From Gliomastix tumulicola (Eukaryota; Ascomycota; Sordariomycetes; Hypocreales; Bionectriaceae), in NCBI GenBank assembly GCA_001599755.1, contig BCHX01000003.1:2763289-2827288 (forward strand): DNA of 64,000 bases, in the 5' to 3' direction. Position numbers and translations under genes: made by a program. Each line of letters opens with the position of its first letter. The first letter of the stretch is position 1. The notes beneath the pieces are model-generated. The model was not told the origin of the DNA and ran no database searches. It saw only the letters and a list, made by a program, of their open reading frames with translations. Positions 34,153 to 46,089 of this stretch are shown one piece after another.

Positions 34153-36050
34153 CTCAACCCCGTCGCCCGGCCCTTCACATGACGACAGAACAGTGAGCGC
34201 AGAGCACATACTCGGTATAATAAGACCTTTGCTATAGGAACGGGCGTGCATAGATGCTACGTAAAAGAAGGGGGTGGATGGGAGGGGGGCAGAGATTCCG
34301 ACCCTCCTGGACCCGAGTCCAAATCCTGCCTTGGCTGGGCTTGTTGGGGCCCCTCTCCGGGATACGTGACGGCAAGCAGAACGGTGGACAGCTGACTTGT
34401 CGCATTGCAAAGCCCGATGGACCGGGGTGATCAAGTGTCTCTCGGTATTGCGCTTGTCTGGAAATAGGAAGATATCGGGATGCGGTGCTTCCGTGCGTTT
34501 TGTGGCGTTCACAAGAGATCAGAGGTTCCCTTCTGATGGAAACTGGGGGGAAGGAGGGGGGGAAGGAGGGAGTCAGTCAGGAGCGAGGGGGTGGGCTGCG
34601 ATGTGACAGTGGTCACTCGCTCGCATGAGAGAATGACACGATGATGAATAAGACTTGTAGCTTGGCATGCCGCTCGGCTCTGTCCAGAGGGTTTCAATAT
34701 GCATGAAACACCCAACGGAGAGTAGTGTCAAAGAAGCTGTATTCGGTAGTCGTGTCTGTGCCAGCGGTCAGACAAACCACGGAGGGAGTGGATGCAAAGG
34801 GAACTATCGGGCGACAAACACAGATGTTTGGTTCGTTTCATTCCATTCCATCCATTTCACCCATCGGGTTGGGCAAAAAGGAGCCAAAGGCAAAAGTGCG
34901 CCTCGGGCTTGTGGTACGGGGAGGGGTGCTGAGCCGTGCAACACTGAACAGCTGGACACCCGAACACGGAGAGATAGGCGGCACGGACAATTATTCCCTA
35001 GGGCTACCGCTGCCCTTTCCCTCTTTCCCTCTTTCCCTTGCTCGCACTCTTGTGGAAGGGGGCGGTGAGATTGGAATTTGCCACCACGCACGACAAGTGT
35101 GTAAGCCGGCGTCAGGCTATGATTCGCACCTAGGGTTGCCCTTGGTGCATGGATCAACACGGTCGATCGTGCTGGGACAACCGGGGTGCGCTAAGCATCG
35201 GAAGCGCAGGAGACCAGGGATGCGATCTGAGAGCCGGGGGTGTGAGCGAGACTGACGACCATTGATCCCTTTGCCCACTTGGCAGCATGAGGACTTTGCG
35301 CAGTCGGGCATGGCGACTCGTGAGTGGTGAGAACTTGTCATGGCGGGAGAGCTTTCGGGGCGGCGAGTGTCAAAGTCCCCACCATCTGCCGTGCCCCCCG
35401 TGCCGTCTCCATGTTGTTCGTGCTTCGTGATACCAGCAGGTATACTTATCCAAGACCCTAGGTCCAAGTAGCTTCGTGTATCTCCGCGGGTGACAACCAA
35501 CATCGGGGGGTGCGTGCTGCCCTGTTCCTGCTTCTTTGCTCATCACGAGGTCAACATTATACCTCACCGCCCTCCAACCTCACTCTTGATTTGTGGTGGT
35601 TGGAAGGCAGGGCAAATGAAAGGGGCTAAGGGCATTTTCGCCTGGCCGATAATTACAGCTGAGCTGTCATGCAAGCCTCGTTTCTGAGTTGGAAATAATA
35701 AGCAGACTTCCCTCTTCGCCAAGCTGGGCCACCACACCTGCTGTGTTCGGAGGGACCCCAAAGGTCCATCGACCTGCGGGAGACCGGTAACTGACATGTG
35801 AGGGAAAAGCCTTAGGAATCCCATCATGACAGGCTACCAAGTGGGCTCGGGACCCAGGCCATGCCCACGTCTCTGCGCTCCGGGTTCGGCCCTCCCTCAA
35901 TGCTTGGTCAGATACCCTCGTGCCCCTCTTCATGCATGAGCCTGACTGCAGAAGGCAGCCCCCCCGGGACAGCGGACAGCAATTATCGCGCACTCCCCAT
36001 CCTACACGAGGGTGACGGATGAGGAAGACAAGACAACAGCAGAGTCGGCT

Positions 36051-36098
36051 TTGCTTTGCCTTGCCTTGTCTTGTCTTGTCTCGTCCTGTCATGTCATG
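36051..36098 (+). repeat. Degenerate (TTGYC)n array
   Basis: About nine copies of TTGCC/TTGTC/TCATG-like pentamers in non-coding sequence. Confidence 0.75.
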
Positions 36099-36692
36099 TG
36101 CTCACCATCCAGATGGTCCTCTTCTTTTTTTCCCAATAGATTCCGGCGGGGGCCAGATCGGGGTGGAGACAAAGGGCAAAGACTGGTAGACGATCGTGCG
36201 CGATTAGGGGGAGTGGGTTAGTGAGCTGGTGGCGTGGTAGTCGTGGCACCATAGCGTGCGCCCCGAGTCTAGATTTCCGATATCGATCTCATTCGTCACA
36301 ATGTGCTTTGTAGGCAGATCGTCGAGGTGGGACAGCCCACCCCCAGCTGACCATCTGAGATGGGCTCAGGTTCTTTTTTCTCGCACGTATGGAGTGGTCA
36401 GAAAGCGGAGCCCAGCGTACCGAGATATTCTACTGGCGGTCCACGTGTGGTGTCCGAATCGAAAAAAGAATTCCTGAGTCAAGTCAGGTGGTGGTGGTGG
36501 GTGGTGGCGCCCCGTGAGAAGACCGGTGAGCAGGGGATGGCAAGCCTGGTGGTGCCCGACCCCTCCCTTGCTGCAACAACGACACGACGATGGTGTGTGG
36601 CTCATCGGCCGGACGGAGGACGAGAACGAGAACGACCGTAAGCTGATGGAGGGTGTGTCACCCTGGAATCTGTCAGATCAGAAAGAAGGGCC

Positions 36693-36733
36693 CAGCAGCA
36701 GCACCACCAGCACCACCAGCACCACAGCAGCAG
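36693..36733 (+). repeat. (CAG/CAC)n trinucleotide array
   Basis: Mixed CAG and CAC triplets with an approximate nine-base period. It creates spurious Ser/Thr/Pro- or Val/Leu-rich open frames on both strands. Confidence 0.8.
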
Positions 36734-39603
36734 TGTCAGACTGGGGACAGGGCATTGGGCAGTGTCGGAAGCTACCATGCTTGGCACGCAGGACGTACCG
36801 CGCAGTGCAGCGCTGCGGGCGCTGGAGCTGCACTCTGCGCTTGCATGCCATCGCTCCTGTCCGGCAGAGGGATGCGTCGTTGGATTGGGGGCCGCAAAAG
36901 TGCGATGCGATGTGATGGGAACGAGATGCTACTACGGAGCAAGAGCCCATGTCTTGCTCTGTGTCCGTGAAACTCGAGCCAACCAGGAGACGGCGCCGGG
37001 CACCAACTCGGTCTGGATAAGTGGCCGTGCGGGGCGGTCTTGCCTGTGATTGAGGGATGGGTGGTGCCTTCCTCGACGAATGACACGGGACGAAGGGAAG
37101 GAGCAGGCGAGCACGCCGGGACGAGGTACCAGTACCTCGCTCAAACACCTGGCCACGGGCAAGGTACGACCTGTAGTGCCAGTAGTCGTAGGTGCCAGGT
37201 ACACTCTGGCAGGTATGCTTAACGCAGCGCCTGCCTAGCCTCAGATCACTGGCCCCCTCGTGCCGCGCAGGCTTGCAAGCATCGTGCCTTCCTAGGCAGG
37301 TACTTTGACATGACAAAGACACGAGGCCCCTTAGGTAAGGCAAATGGCGGGCAAATAGCGGGCAATAGTTTTCCCGTTCAACCAGGGAAGCGAGTCACCA
37401 AGGTAATGATACGGAACGAGCGCATGCACTCTATTCGCTGTCAATGTCCGCTAACTAATATTCATTGATGGCACTTTGGAAGTCCATGGCCCGACGGTCG
37501 TCAATGGTTCCCTGCAAGCCCGGAGAGCGAACCGCCGCGTGCTTCTAACGACGGCGAGCCGCAGATTGCAAGATGCGATCGATCCAGATCTGTACAGTAC
37601 CACTAGATACCTGCCAACTGGTACCCAGGTAACTGTACATGCCTGGTCCCTTCTCCGAAGAGAGGGAGAGAGGGGGGGCAAAGGTCCCACAGCCAATACC
37701 TCCCTCCCCCGAAGTTGTACGAGTTGCCGGGGTTAGGCAGAAAAAGAGGCAAACCACTTGATTCATATCTCAGCACACCTTTTTTTGTTTTCTTCTCCCA
37801 CCTCCGCTATGCCAATCAAAGGTCTCGGAAAGAAGGGGGTGCAGGGGAGAAGCAGGAGAGCACATGATCCTGAAAATTTGCTCAAGACAAAACATGCATC
37901 GCGGTGCTATTTCAGGCATGTCGCGTTTCCCAGGATGGATTGCGGATGTCTGCCTTGTCTCTGCTCAGCCCGCCCCGACAGGCACGAGGTCCAGCCACTA
38001 AACCAAGCTCGTGGCGTTCCATGAGGAGGGGAGGGGGAGGAAGAAATAATGAGAGGGGGAAAAAAAAACTTGGTTTTTGAGACTCTGCTCTCATCCAATA
38101 GTTCTTGGTTTCAGGCTTTGCCGCCTCCAGGTCGCCGACGTGCGCAGCCCACTAGTGCTTTCGCTCTCGCTACTACTAGTAGTAGTAAGCAGCGTCAGCA
38201 AGAAGAGGAGGTCCATGCTTCTTGCGCTTGCAGCTGTCTCATGACGCTCCGTCGATGGCGGCCGACTAAGCGGATCAAGATCGGGAGGAAAAGTCCTGGC
38301 ATCTGTCGATGAGTATTGATTGAATGTACAGGAACTTCGCGATTATCGACACCCCCCCCTGGGCCACAGAACTGGGAAAGACCGCTGTCCAAGGCACATG
38401 GCAGCCCACGCACGCTCCAGGCGCCTCTTTTCCTGCGAGTTTGCGAACTATCGATCTCATGAATCAATACTCGGTCGCTCGTCCCAGTCCTAGTCACGCC
38501 ACATGATGGAAGGAATATATATCCAAACACATAGTCGGGTTGAAAGAGCGAGCGATGCGATTGTCCTGTCAGGGTGTCACACGCATCCTCGTCGGCCACC
38601 CGGCGGGCGTACGTACGTACTCTCACAACGACCGCGGCTTTCTCCAAAGGAGGGGTACCATGTACCAGGCATGTACATCCTCGTACACACACACATGGCG
38701 TGCTCTCTCACTGCTCACCGCATGTGCATAGTGAGACCGTCCGTGCCCGTGGCTGAATCTAGCTTCATGGCCGTGCATCCCCCTCCCCCCTCCCCCTCCC
38801 CTCCTCTCCCTCTGAAACTAGACTCGGAAGCGTGTATACCAGCGCGCGTCCCGTCAGATGACATTCCAGAGCGGTCGGACCATGGCCCGTCACCGCCTTT
38901 TCCTTGTTTTCAGCCAGAAGGTCGATAAGCGATCCACGGCCGTGTGTGTGAGATCTCACACCGAGACCCTTGAGGCCGTGCTTCATTCCTCGGGAATCTC
39001 TTCGCCAAGATCCCGAGCCTCTTTCACAGTGATGCTGCTGAGACAGAGAGAGAGAGAGGGAAAGAGAGACATTGCCACCAAGTCCAGTTAGAAAGATTTG
39101 TCTACGGCCGTACTCACATTGGTGGCGTATGCCAGTCTCCTTTTGCCGAGCTATACGTGTATTGCTTGAAAGACATCGGAGCAAGTCGCTTTCTGGGCGA
39201 AGCCGACGCGGGTGTCATTCCCGACGCATGCCTCCGAGTTTTCGTGCGTAATTCACAACAATATGGAGAGGCACATCCGAGCTAATTGGCTCATTACGCG
39301 TGACCGTGTCTGAACTCTTGGCATCGGGTTTGTGATGAATCTGGTCACAGCCTCAGCAAAATGGAAAGGGGAAGATGTCCCATGCAATCACCCCTGGGCG
39401 ATATATTATGATGATGATCGTAGTGGTCCATGTATCGCTGCATAAAAAGTAGTAGTTCCTTCAAACCCAAGGCCATGATCGTATGCGACGGGTCGTGCCG
39501 GCAAAATGAAGCCAACGTCTAGCCTTGAGCCAACCCTCGCCAGGGCTTCACACATACGTGTGCAGGCTGTCCCCAGGAGGCAAGAACCTATGAGAAGCAG
39601 GTA

Positions 39604-42073
39604 TCAGGCTCGCCTCGCTTGCTGAGCAGCATCTTCGATAAAATTGCTCTTTCGCTTGCGAGGCTCCGTAGGCGCAACATCGTTCACTTCTCCATTTCCG
39701 CCGCATCCGCCTCGAAACCCGCCGAGCAACTTGGAAAGCCCAGGAATACCCAGGCCGGCAAAGTTGCAGCCAGCACTTTCCCTCTCTCCCACCGCAATCA
39801 CTGCGCCAATAAGATCGTGTGTGATCTTCTCATCGACGACGCTATCGTGCTTGTACTCCGGGTGGCTGTCCACGAAGTTGCGAATCCACCGTGCCGTTGT
39901 GTCCAGCTCGCCACTCGCTCGCTTTCCAATGAGCTCGAGGTATGTGGAAAGCTCGCACCTCGTCTGGACGTCGACGTTGATGCTGTCGAGATAGCTCTCC
40001 ACAATAGGAATGAGCCCAGGGAAATCTCCGTCTGGGGAGCCATTGATGATCTCGTTCACCGTCATCTCTTCATACTCGTCTTCAACGGGTCCCGGGCTGG
40101 GCTGCCTACTAGGCATGGCAGATCCCGGCCTGCTTGTGACGTCTTCACCCAGGAGAGTGTTGCTTCGCGAGGGGCGGAGCGGGAATGGGTTCTTGCGGAA
40201 GAAGAACTTGTCCTTCAAAACCGCATCCAAGCCGTGAGCTCGCTCCATGTTTTCATCTACCTTTCTGATTGGGACGTAGAAATTCAGATCGAAAGACAGA
40301 ATAGCGCGTGTGACGAGAACCATGAATACCGAGAAAGCGGCGTTCTCAAAATCGGTGATCTGGATCTCCATGGAGCGGAACTCAACCCTCCACCCGATGT
40401 TGTTGTCTGCTGGGGGCGGCTTGAAACGCATGTGCTGCCAATTCGTCGATTGAATATTCTCGAAATGGTCGGTCTTCTTCATGTCCAACTCCTGAAGATC
40501 TTCCTCGAATATGACAATTGGGTCTCGAATAAAGAGGTGGGCAAAGTGCGTTGCCAGGAGGTCATCCATCCCGCCTTCGAGAAGCTGGGCCTTGATATCG
40601 GGATCGATCACCAAGTCGGGGTCCAGGTATTCCGGGCGTAGCCTGGGATCATTAGATATGTAGGTAGAGTTAGAAGCATATCGTGATTTCGGAATTCGCC
40701 ATCGGTCATTCTTGAGTGGCTGCTTGCAAGTCAGTATCATGGATACGGGGCAGCTTTTCGTTTCAAAGGTAGTAACGAACCTTTTCCCCAAGCTCTTCCG
40801 GTGTCCTGCAGTCAACGGCTCGACTGATCTGGTTCCACCGGACATCAGTGTTGGCTAAGAAGCCCTTGTAGATAGGCGTAGCAGCTGTCAATGCCAGCAT
40901 GATCGGCCCCAGAGGGCTAAGCTGATCGTACATCTGCCTCCCCTCCGTGATATTCTTGGCCTGGAAGGTAATCTGGAGGCAGCAGCTCCCCATACCAAAA
41001 GCCATAGCATCCATGTGAATGTAGTCATCCGGTGCCGCGCCGTTCCTGACATCGTCGTCCTCTGGCCAATTGTGCAGGTCGAAGTTCACTGTCGGGTCTC
41101 TCCACGGACGAGGTGTGTTCTTGTCGTGAAAGACGGGAACGTTGACTTGAACCTTGCGGCCACGTCGCGAGCGGATGTTGGCCGCGAGCGTTGGGAATCT
41201 GATGTGAGGGTTTGCGATCTCGTCAGGAACAAACTGTGACCGGAGCCGAGGGCCGGAAGGTGGGTAGTAGGGATCTGTGAAATCTCCCGGACTCCCTATC
41301 CGGGGAAAGGTCGTGAGAGTGATGGGATACTCGGTCTCCATCATGTGCTCCTTTGCTATCTTTCTCCGCAACTTCATGTCAGGCTCTACATCCAGGAGTT
41401 CCTTGAGACCAATGCCCCAGGGCTTCCCAGGAGTCGCTTCAAGCATGAAGCGCCCGAACTCGGGGTGGAAGACCGGGATGGGATGCTCCCTGTAACCTGT
41501 TGTTAGAAGCTTCGTCCAAAAGCCCACAGGAGGGGAGGTCCTCACTTGTTCTGCTTGAGACCTTCATCTTGCTGATCGGCCGTGCAGCCTCCCTGCTTGG
41601 CAAGCTCAGCGTCCGAAGCCAGGTCTGACAATATCTCGGCCTGTCTCAGCGAGAGCCGAACTTTGGGCTCGTCTTTCGCAAAGGTGACGACCAGATACTC
41701 TACCTGCGGGAGGGAAAGATGGTGATTAGCTCCAGCCAAGCCGAAACGGAGGCAGATGTCCAAGTTCAAAAGGCCGGAATTACCTCGTCACCCCACAGCA
41801 AGGCATCTCGTTCTTTCCCTTTGGCCTTGTTCCAGATCTCCAGGAGTTGCTACTCAGGTAGCAAGACACGCCGTCGTCAGTTTCCGATCCCTTCTGGTGG
41901 CTAGACGGAGTCAACATCGACCAACCTTGATTCCCCATTCCCTAACCTGATGCGCCCGTTTCTTCGCCTCAGGCCACTCGAGCGCCGTGCCCAAGGCCCT
42001 GTCCGTATATGAGATTAATTTCAGGTCGCTCTCCCGCTTCCGAAGACTTGATAGCAACTCACAGGAGACCCAT
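39604..42073 (-). CDS. GSH1: Glutamate-cysteine ligase (gamma-glutamylcysteine synthetase)
   Basis: First and rate-limiting enzyme of glutathione synthesis, cytosolic, ATP-dependent. Exons on the minus strand: 42073-42063, 41998-41926, 41849-41784, 41703-41546, 41489-40781 and 40719-39604, giving 710 residues. The first exon is only 11 nt and supplies MGLL of the conserved start MGLLALGTALEW, also found in the yeast enzyme. Further family segments in order: LLWGDEVEYLVV, FHPEFGRFMLEATPGKPWG, FPRIG, FGMGSCCLQITFQA, CRTPEELGEKPL, FRSMEIQITDFENAA and VDENMERAHGLDAV. The C-terminal third contains an insertion rich in Ser/Pro, a Gly/Cys-rich segment and a basic tail (PRKRKSNF). All junctions are in phase. 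Divergent from the lysozyme gene; no functional link is implied. Confidence 0.96.
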
Positions 42074-43910
42074 CTTCACACCAGGATGAGAAGGGGTAAA
42101 GTTGGATTGCTGTCGAAGGGCGCCCCACGTGTTTACATATGAGGTCAACGATAATCAACAATCTTGACACAATCCGAAGGTTGGGGATCGTCAGGTCAAC
42201 AGGCCGCTGGTCGTTGGCTTATTATGTCCGGCTCGGCTGACCCCGCGTTGACCTCCGGCACGGATACGGATACCAAGGAATGACGAGCTCACAGGGGTGT
42301 GCTTTGCTCACTGCTGCCGCCTCACCAGATTCGTGCCCGTGAACGCCGGATGGGGATGAGGTTGTGATGATGCCTTAAAAAACGGCTGGCTGTCGTCGCT
42401 CCAGGGGAGGAAAACTCTGTTCAGGTCCCACGTCAGAGAGCCGCCCGCAGTGACTGAGTGCCGGACAATTCGCTGGGCGCACGCGCTATGATGGGCTTTA
42501 TAGGTTTAGACTGAAGCTTGAAGAGACTTGAAAATCTCGCAATGAGGGTTTCCCGGCGTACGGGTGGATCCCGCATTGTTGCGACGAAAAATAGGAAATC
42601 CAGGCTTTGGAGGAGCAGCAGGCCTTGGGTGCTTAGAAATCGAGTCTGTGAGATCGGACAGGCAGTCAGAAGCTAAAATGCTCCCGGGCCACTATCGCGT
42701 AGCTCGTCCGTCGCCAATTGCCATGGCTGGCGCCGGTGGCCCGACGGTCGTCGGCCTGTCGGTCTGCAAGGTACACGGACGTTCTGGAGAAGCAGATGAA
42801 GATGGGGGCCCCAGCGTGCAAGTGCGTTGGAGAGAGCATTGTTGAGGCTGTAGACACAAGGCCGTCGCGTTGTCTTGACACCTGCATTGAAGCGGAGGCG
42901 GCCGAAATTCCAAGACAGGCGGCGTCGGCTGAAGCACATGACATGTCAACCCAGCGGCTCGTTCCTTCCTTTCCAATCCAGCTTGGCCGCCAACACTGCA
43001 GCGGCAAGAGCCAGTCAGCGAGCTCCTGCCCACGCAGCTTTTGCCTCAAGGCAGGTACCCGGTATTACTTAATCCAGGTACCTACCTCAGTTCTATCCAG
43101 TTTGCAACAGATGCCTGCATTCACGATCCCCCTCGTCATTCTGATTAGCAATCAAAACTCGTCCGACGCCCTGCCAGACGACATGGGCAAATGGGCCTGC
43201 ACTGGATACAATTGACGTTCCTAGACATGATTTCCGGCGTGTCGCCAATACCAAGACCAGCACCAATCCGTACAAGTAGCAGCCCTCCCCGCCCCGAACC
43301 TCTGGTCTCCCCGCCCTGGACGTCAAGGGGTCGGACTTTGAAGGCCGCCTCTTTCCGCTGCCATTCCGCAGGCTGATCAGAGGCATATCTATAAACGTGG
43401 GCGAATCACTGATCTACGCGTGCACGGCCTTGACTTTCATCACAGCTCAACGAAACAGTTTTCAATGTTCCCCCGGAGCTAGCGTCAGGCTGACCAACTA
43501 CCAGCTCCTCAGCAAACATGTGCGCCGCCAGGGGACCCTCCGGCCGCCAACTCGCTGCTTTGTCGACCAGGATGCAGCCCTCTGCAATAAGGCCAATGTC
43601 CACCGAATCTTCATCGCCCTCAGCCTCGGGCTGCCTCTTCTCTCCTCTCTCCGTTACTCTGCGGGAGCTTCACGCCCCCTGGGTGAGGGCTGTTCCGAGC
43701 AGAAGGCGAGATCTCGGGCCCTGACAATCCTCCAGCTCCACAGACGACGATCGTCAGCGGGCAATGATCTACAGGATAGTGACATGCTCAACGTGCGCTC
43801 AGGAACCGCGCCTTCCATTTCCAGTGAAAATGCATTTTGATATACACTGAACCCGACCGATACGAGCAACCATTGCGATGTTGAGGACTCGGGACGTCAT
43901 CATGGGACGG
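42074..43910. promoter_or_regulatory. Divergent region, GSH1 / GH24 lysozyme
   Basis: This 1.8 kb region contains the promoters of both genes. Short open frames on both strands (for example plus 42666-42845 and minus 43603-43406) have no recognisable domain and are not called. The lysozyme core promoter begins at 43911. Confidence 0.45.
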
Positions 43911-43920
43911 GTATATAAAG
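43911..43920 (+). promoter_or_regulatory. TATA box of the lysozyme gene
   Basis: GTATATAAAG lies 104 nt before the start codon, a near-ideal TATA element. The sequence after it is CT/CA-rich with an AAAATGG start context, so the gene is likely strongly and conditionally expressed. Confidence 0.75.
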
Positions 43921-44023
43921 GGGGCGTAGAGGCCCGACTTCCATGCTCAACACACAGTCAACAATCCATCTTCCAACTCCTCAGATCTCTCAGGCTGGTC
44001 CTATACCTCTACAACAATCCAAA

Positions 44024-44736
44024 ATGGCCTTCCTCACTTACAAGACCCTCGCGGCTGCTCTGGTCAGCGCTGCCCTCGTCTCTTCGCAGTGCACCCCTCC
44101 CCAGTCCAACTCTGCCACGGTCGACCTGATTGGAGAGTTCGAGGGCTGGAGGCCCGACATCTGTAATAAAACCCGACCTGGACATAAACAACTATCTCAT
44201 CCTCTTCGGTAGTACTGACACGTGCCTTCTCCTATCCCCAGACCTTGACCCTACTGGCAACCCGACCGTCGGTTATGGGCACCTCTGCTCCGACAGCAGC
44301 TGCTCGGACGTGAAGTACTCCATTCCTCTGTCCGTTGCCGATGGAAAGCTGCTCCTCCGTGAGGACATGGCTGTAAGTGGCCCCAAATGGGATATCTGCC
44401 GGGCGAAGTTGAGCGGACCGCCAGCTGACAAGCGTTCAGACCGCCGAGAACTGCATCACCATGGACACCGCCCAGCCGGTGACCCTCAACGACAACCAGT
44501 ACGGCGCCCTCGTCAGCTGGGCCTTCAATGTTGGCTGCGGCAACTCTGGCTCCTCCAGCCTCATCTCCCGCCTGAACGCGGGAGAGGACCCCAACACTGT
44601 CGCCGAGCAGGAGCTGCCCAAGTGGAAGTTCAGCGGTGGTGTCGAGCTCCCTGGTCTTGTCCGCCGTCGCGCCGCCGAGGTCGCCCTGTTCAAGACCGCG
44701 TCGGGCACCCCTGCTCTGCCTGCTCCTTGCAGCTAA
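44024..44736 (+). CDS. Secreted GH24 (T4-type) lysozyme
   Basis: Exons are 44024-44162, 44242-44372 and 44440-44736, giving 188 residues. GH24 enzymes cleave the beta-1,4 bond between N-acetylmuramic acid and N-acetylglucosamine in bacterial peptidoglycan. Residues 1-22 form a signal peptide (hydrophobic TLAAALVSAALVSS). The catalytic region reads GEFEGWRPDIYLDPTGNP followed by TVGYGH. Glu40, Asp49 and Thr55 align with the E-8-D-5-T triad of T4 lysozyme. The C-terminal half (LVSWAFNVGCGNS, SRLNAGED, GLVRRRAAEVALF) is the usual GH24 fold end. Cysteines at several positions fit an extracellular protein. GH24 is mostly a phage and bacterial family, so an ancient transfer into fungi is a reasonable inference. 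The introns show the gene is fully adapted to the fungus. Confidence 0.93.
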
Positions 44737-44945
44737 GCACGGTGACGGTGATGGCAAAATGCAGATCTTGAAACCAGACACTTAGCTACAATTCATAGAC
44801 CCATGCATGGTACAACTCATTATTCATTACCGTGCAGGTTCCGATATGTACGTAAGTAGTAAAGAGCCATCCTTCGAACGCCAAGCAAAAGTGATAGCAC
44901 AAGACAACGTAAGGATCGTAGGTTTTAAGCTCGAATCGTGCTCAT

Positions 44946-46089
44946 CTATCGAGTTTCCGAATAGTCGTTCAAAGCCACGCACACGGCTCCGCGATGGTGT
45001 CCATTGTACTGGCGGATGATTTGTTGGCTGTTAACCTCCCACAACCGCGCATAATGGTCGGAACAGGCTGTCACAAGATACGCCGAGTCTGCACTGAAGG
45101 CGCAGTCCCAGACCCACCTCTGATGGCCAGTCAACGTCGCCTCGAGGGGAAACGGCTGCGGCTCGCCCTCTGCCGTAGGGTCGATGTCGATGACCTCCCA
45201 GATCTTCGCGGTGTGGTCGGCGCTGCATGTGGCTAATTTCTTGACGTCGGGCGAGAGCAGGATGCGAGTGATGTATTCCTTGTGTGCACTGAACTGAGTA
45301 ACGGGCAGAAGCTGTGTTCGATCGTAGGATTGTATGAGTTGCCAGACAAAGACATTGCCCTATGTGGGTGTTAGAAAAGGTCAGGGGCTTGGGCAGCGCG
45401 AGGCGTGGGCCAGCTCACCAGGTTGTTGGCAGCACACAGCAGCGAACCATCGCTGGCAACAGTAACGCTGGCGACGGAAACGTCTTCCTCCGGGATAAGC
45501 TCGTGTGAGCAGTTGTTCTCGGCCAGGTCCCAAACGCGCACACTTCCGCTTCTGTCGCAGCTGATGATCTCGCCCTGGTTGGGGTGAATCACCACGTCGT
45601 TCGCGGGACATCCGTGGGAATAGCTTCGCTGAATCGCGCCAGATCTGGTCTCCCAGATCTTGACGGTGCCATCCTCAGAGCTGGTGACCATCCATTTCCC
45701 CTCGCAATGGAATGCGACGCCGGTAATGTTGCCCGTGTGACCTTCGAAGGTGTGGAGGGGGTTCGGATTGGTCGACTTGATGTCGTAGAGCTTGACAGTG
45801 TGGTGGCCCGCGGCCGCGAGGAATCGCTTGTCGGGCGAGATGCAGAGTCGGTTCACCTGCGAGTCGGGGTGCTGGATGGTTCTCGAGCAGATCCCCGAGA
45901 GAGCTTCCCAGAACCTGATTGCGTCAACAGACTGTTGGAGGGTCGCACAGAGCAAAGCAGCGTCGAATCGCCTACCTAATTGTGTGGTCGTAACCAGCTG
46001 GAAACCGGTGAGCTTGGACGTCCTCTCTCGGTGATGGGGGCGGCAAAGGGGAGAAGGGTGTGTTTACCAGTACATAGAATGACAGACAT
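44946..46089 (-). CDS. LST8: TOR complex WD-repeat subunit LST8
   Basis: Seven-bladed WD40 protein that binds and stabilises the TOR kinase domain in TORC1 and TORC2. Exons on the minus strand: 46089-46068, 45997-45976, 45914-45419 and 45359-44946, giving 317 residues (yeast 303). The N-terminus is MSVILCTAGYDHTIRFWEALSGIC, formed from two exons of exactly 22 nt each plus the start of exon 3; the second is an internal micro-exon. Repeats follow with typical endings: VKLYD, VKIWE, VRVWD, VFVWQ, AKIWE and ARLWE. The start is fixed by the conserved SVILCTAGYDHTIRFWEA block; the methionine-like start inside intron 2 used by a naive reading frame is wrong. Convergent with the lysozyme gene, 209 nt apart. 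Confidence 0.96.

Larger units (their letters stand above)
32959..39603. other. 6.6-kb gene-poor convergent region
   Basis: Lies between the 3' ends of nsdD (+) and glutamate-cysteine ligase (-). T-rich 3' UTR sequence follows nsdD to about 33.5 kb. The rest contains only short overlapping open frames without motifs. It also holds several G- or C-run tracts, a TTGTC pentanucleotide array and a CAGCAC array. The longest open frame (minus, 37343-36678) is driven by repeats at its 3' end and is not supported. Confidence 0.5.

Noticed and set aside
36678..37343. 221-codon minus-strand frame
   Set aside because: No ATG at its left edge, Arg/Ser/Pro-rich, and its C-terminal Val/Leu run comes from the CAC/CAG repeat array.
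39619..40641. 340-codon plus-strand frame
   Set aside because: Antisense shadow of the last exon of glutamate-cysteine ligase.
42666..43215. Plus-strand frames with a GC-rich start (MAGAGGPTVVGLSVCK) and cysteines
   Set aside because: The first 16 codons look coding, and a GTACAC donor follows, but I found no consistent downstream exon or motif.
43406..43603. Minus-strand frame (VDIGLIAEGCILVDKAAS...)
   Set aside because: Protein-like for about 60 codons but has no ATG start, splice partner or recognisable domain.
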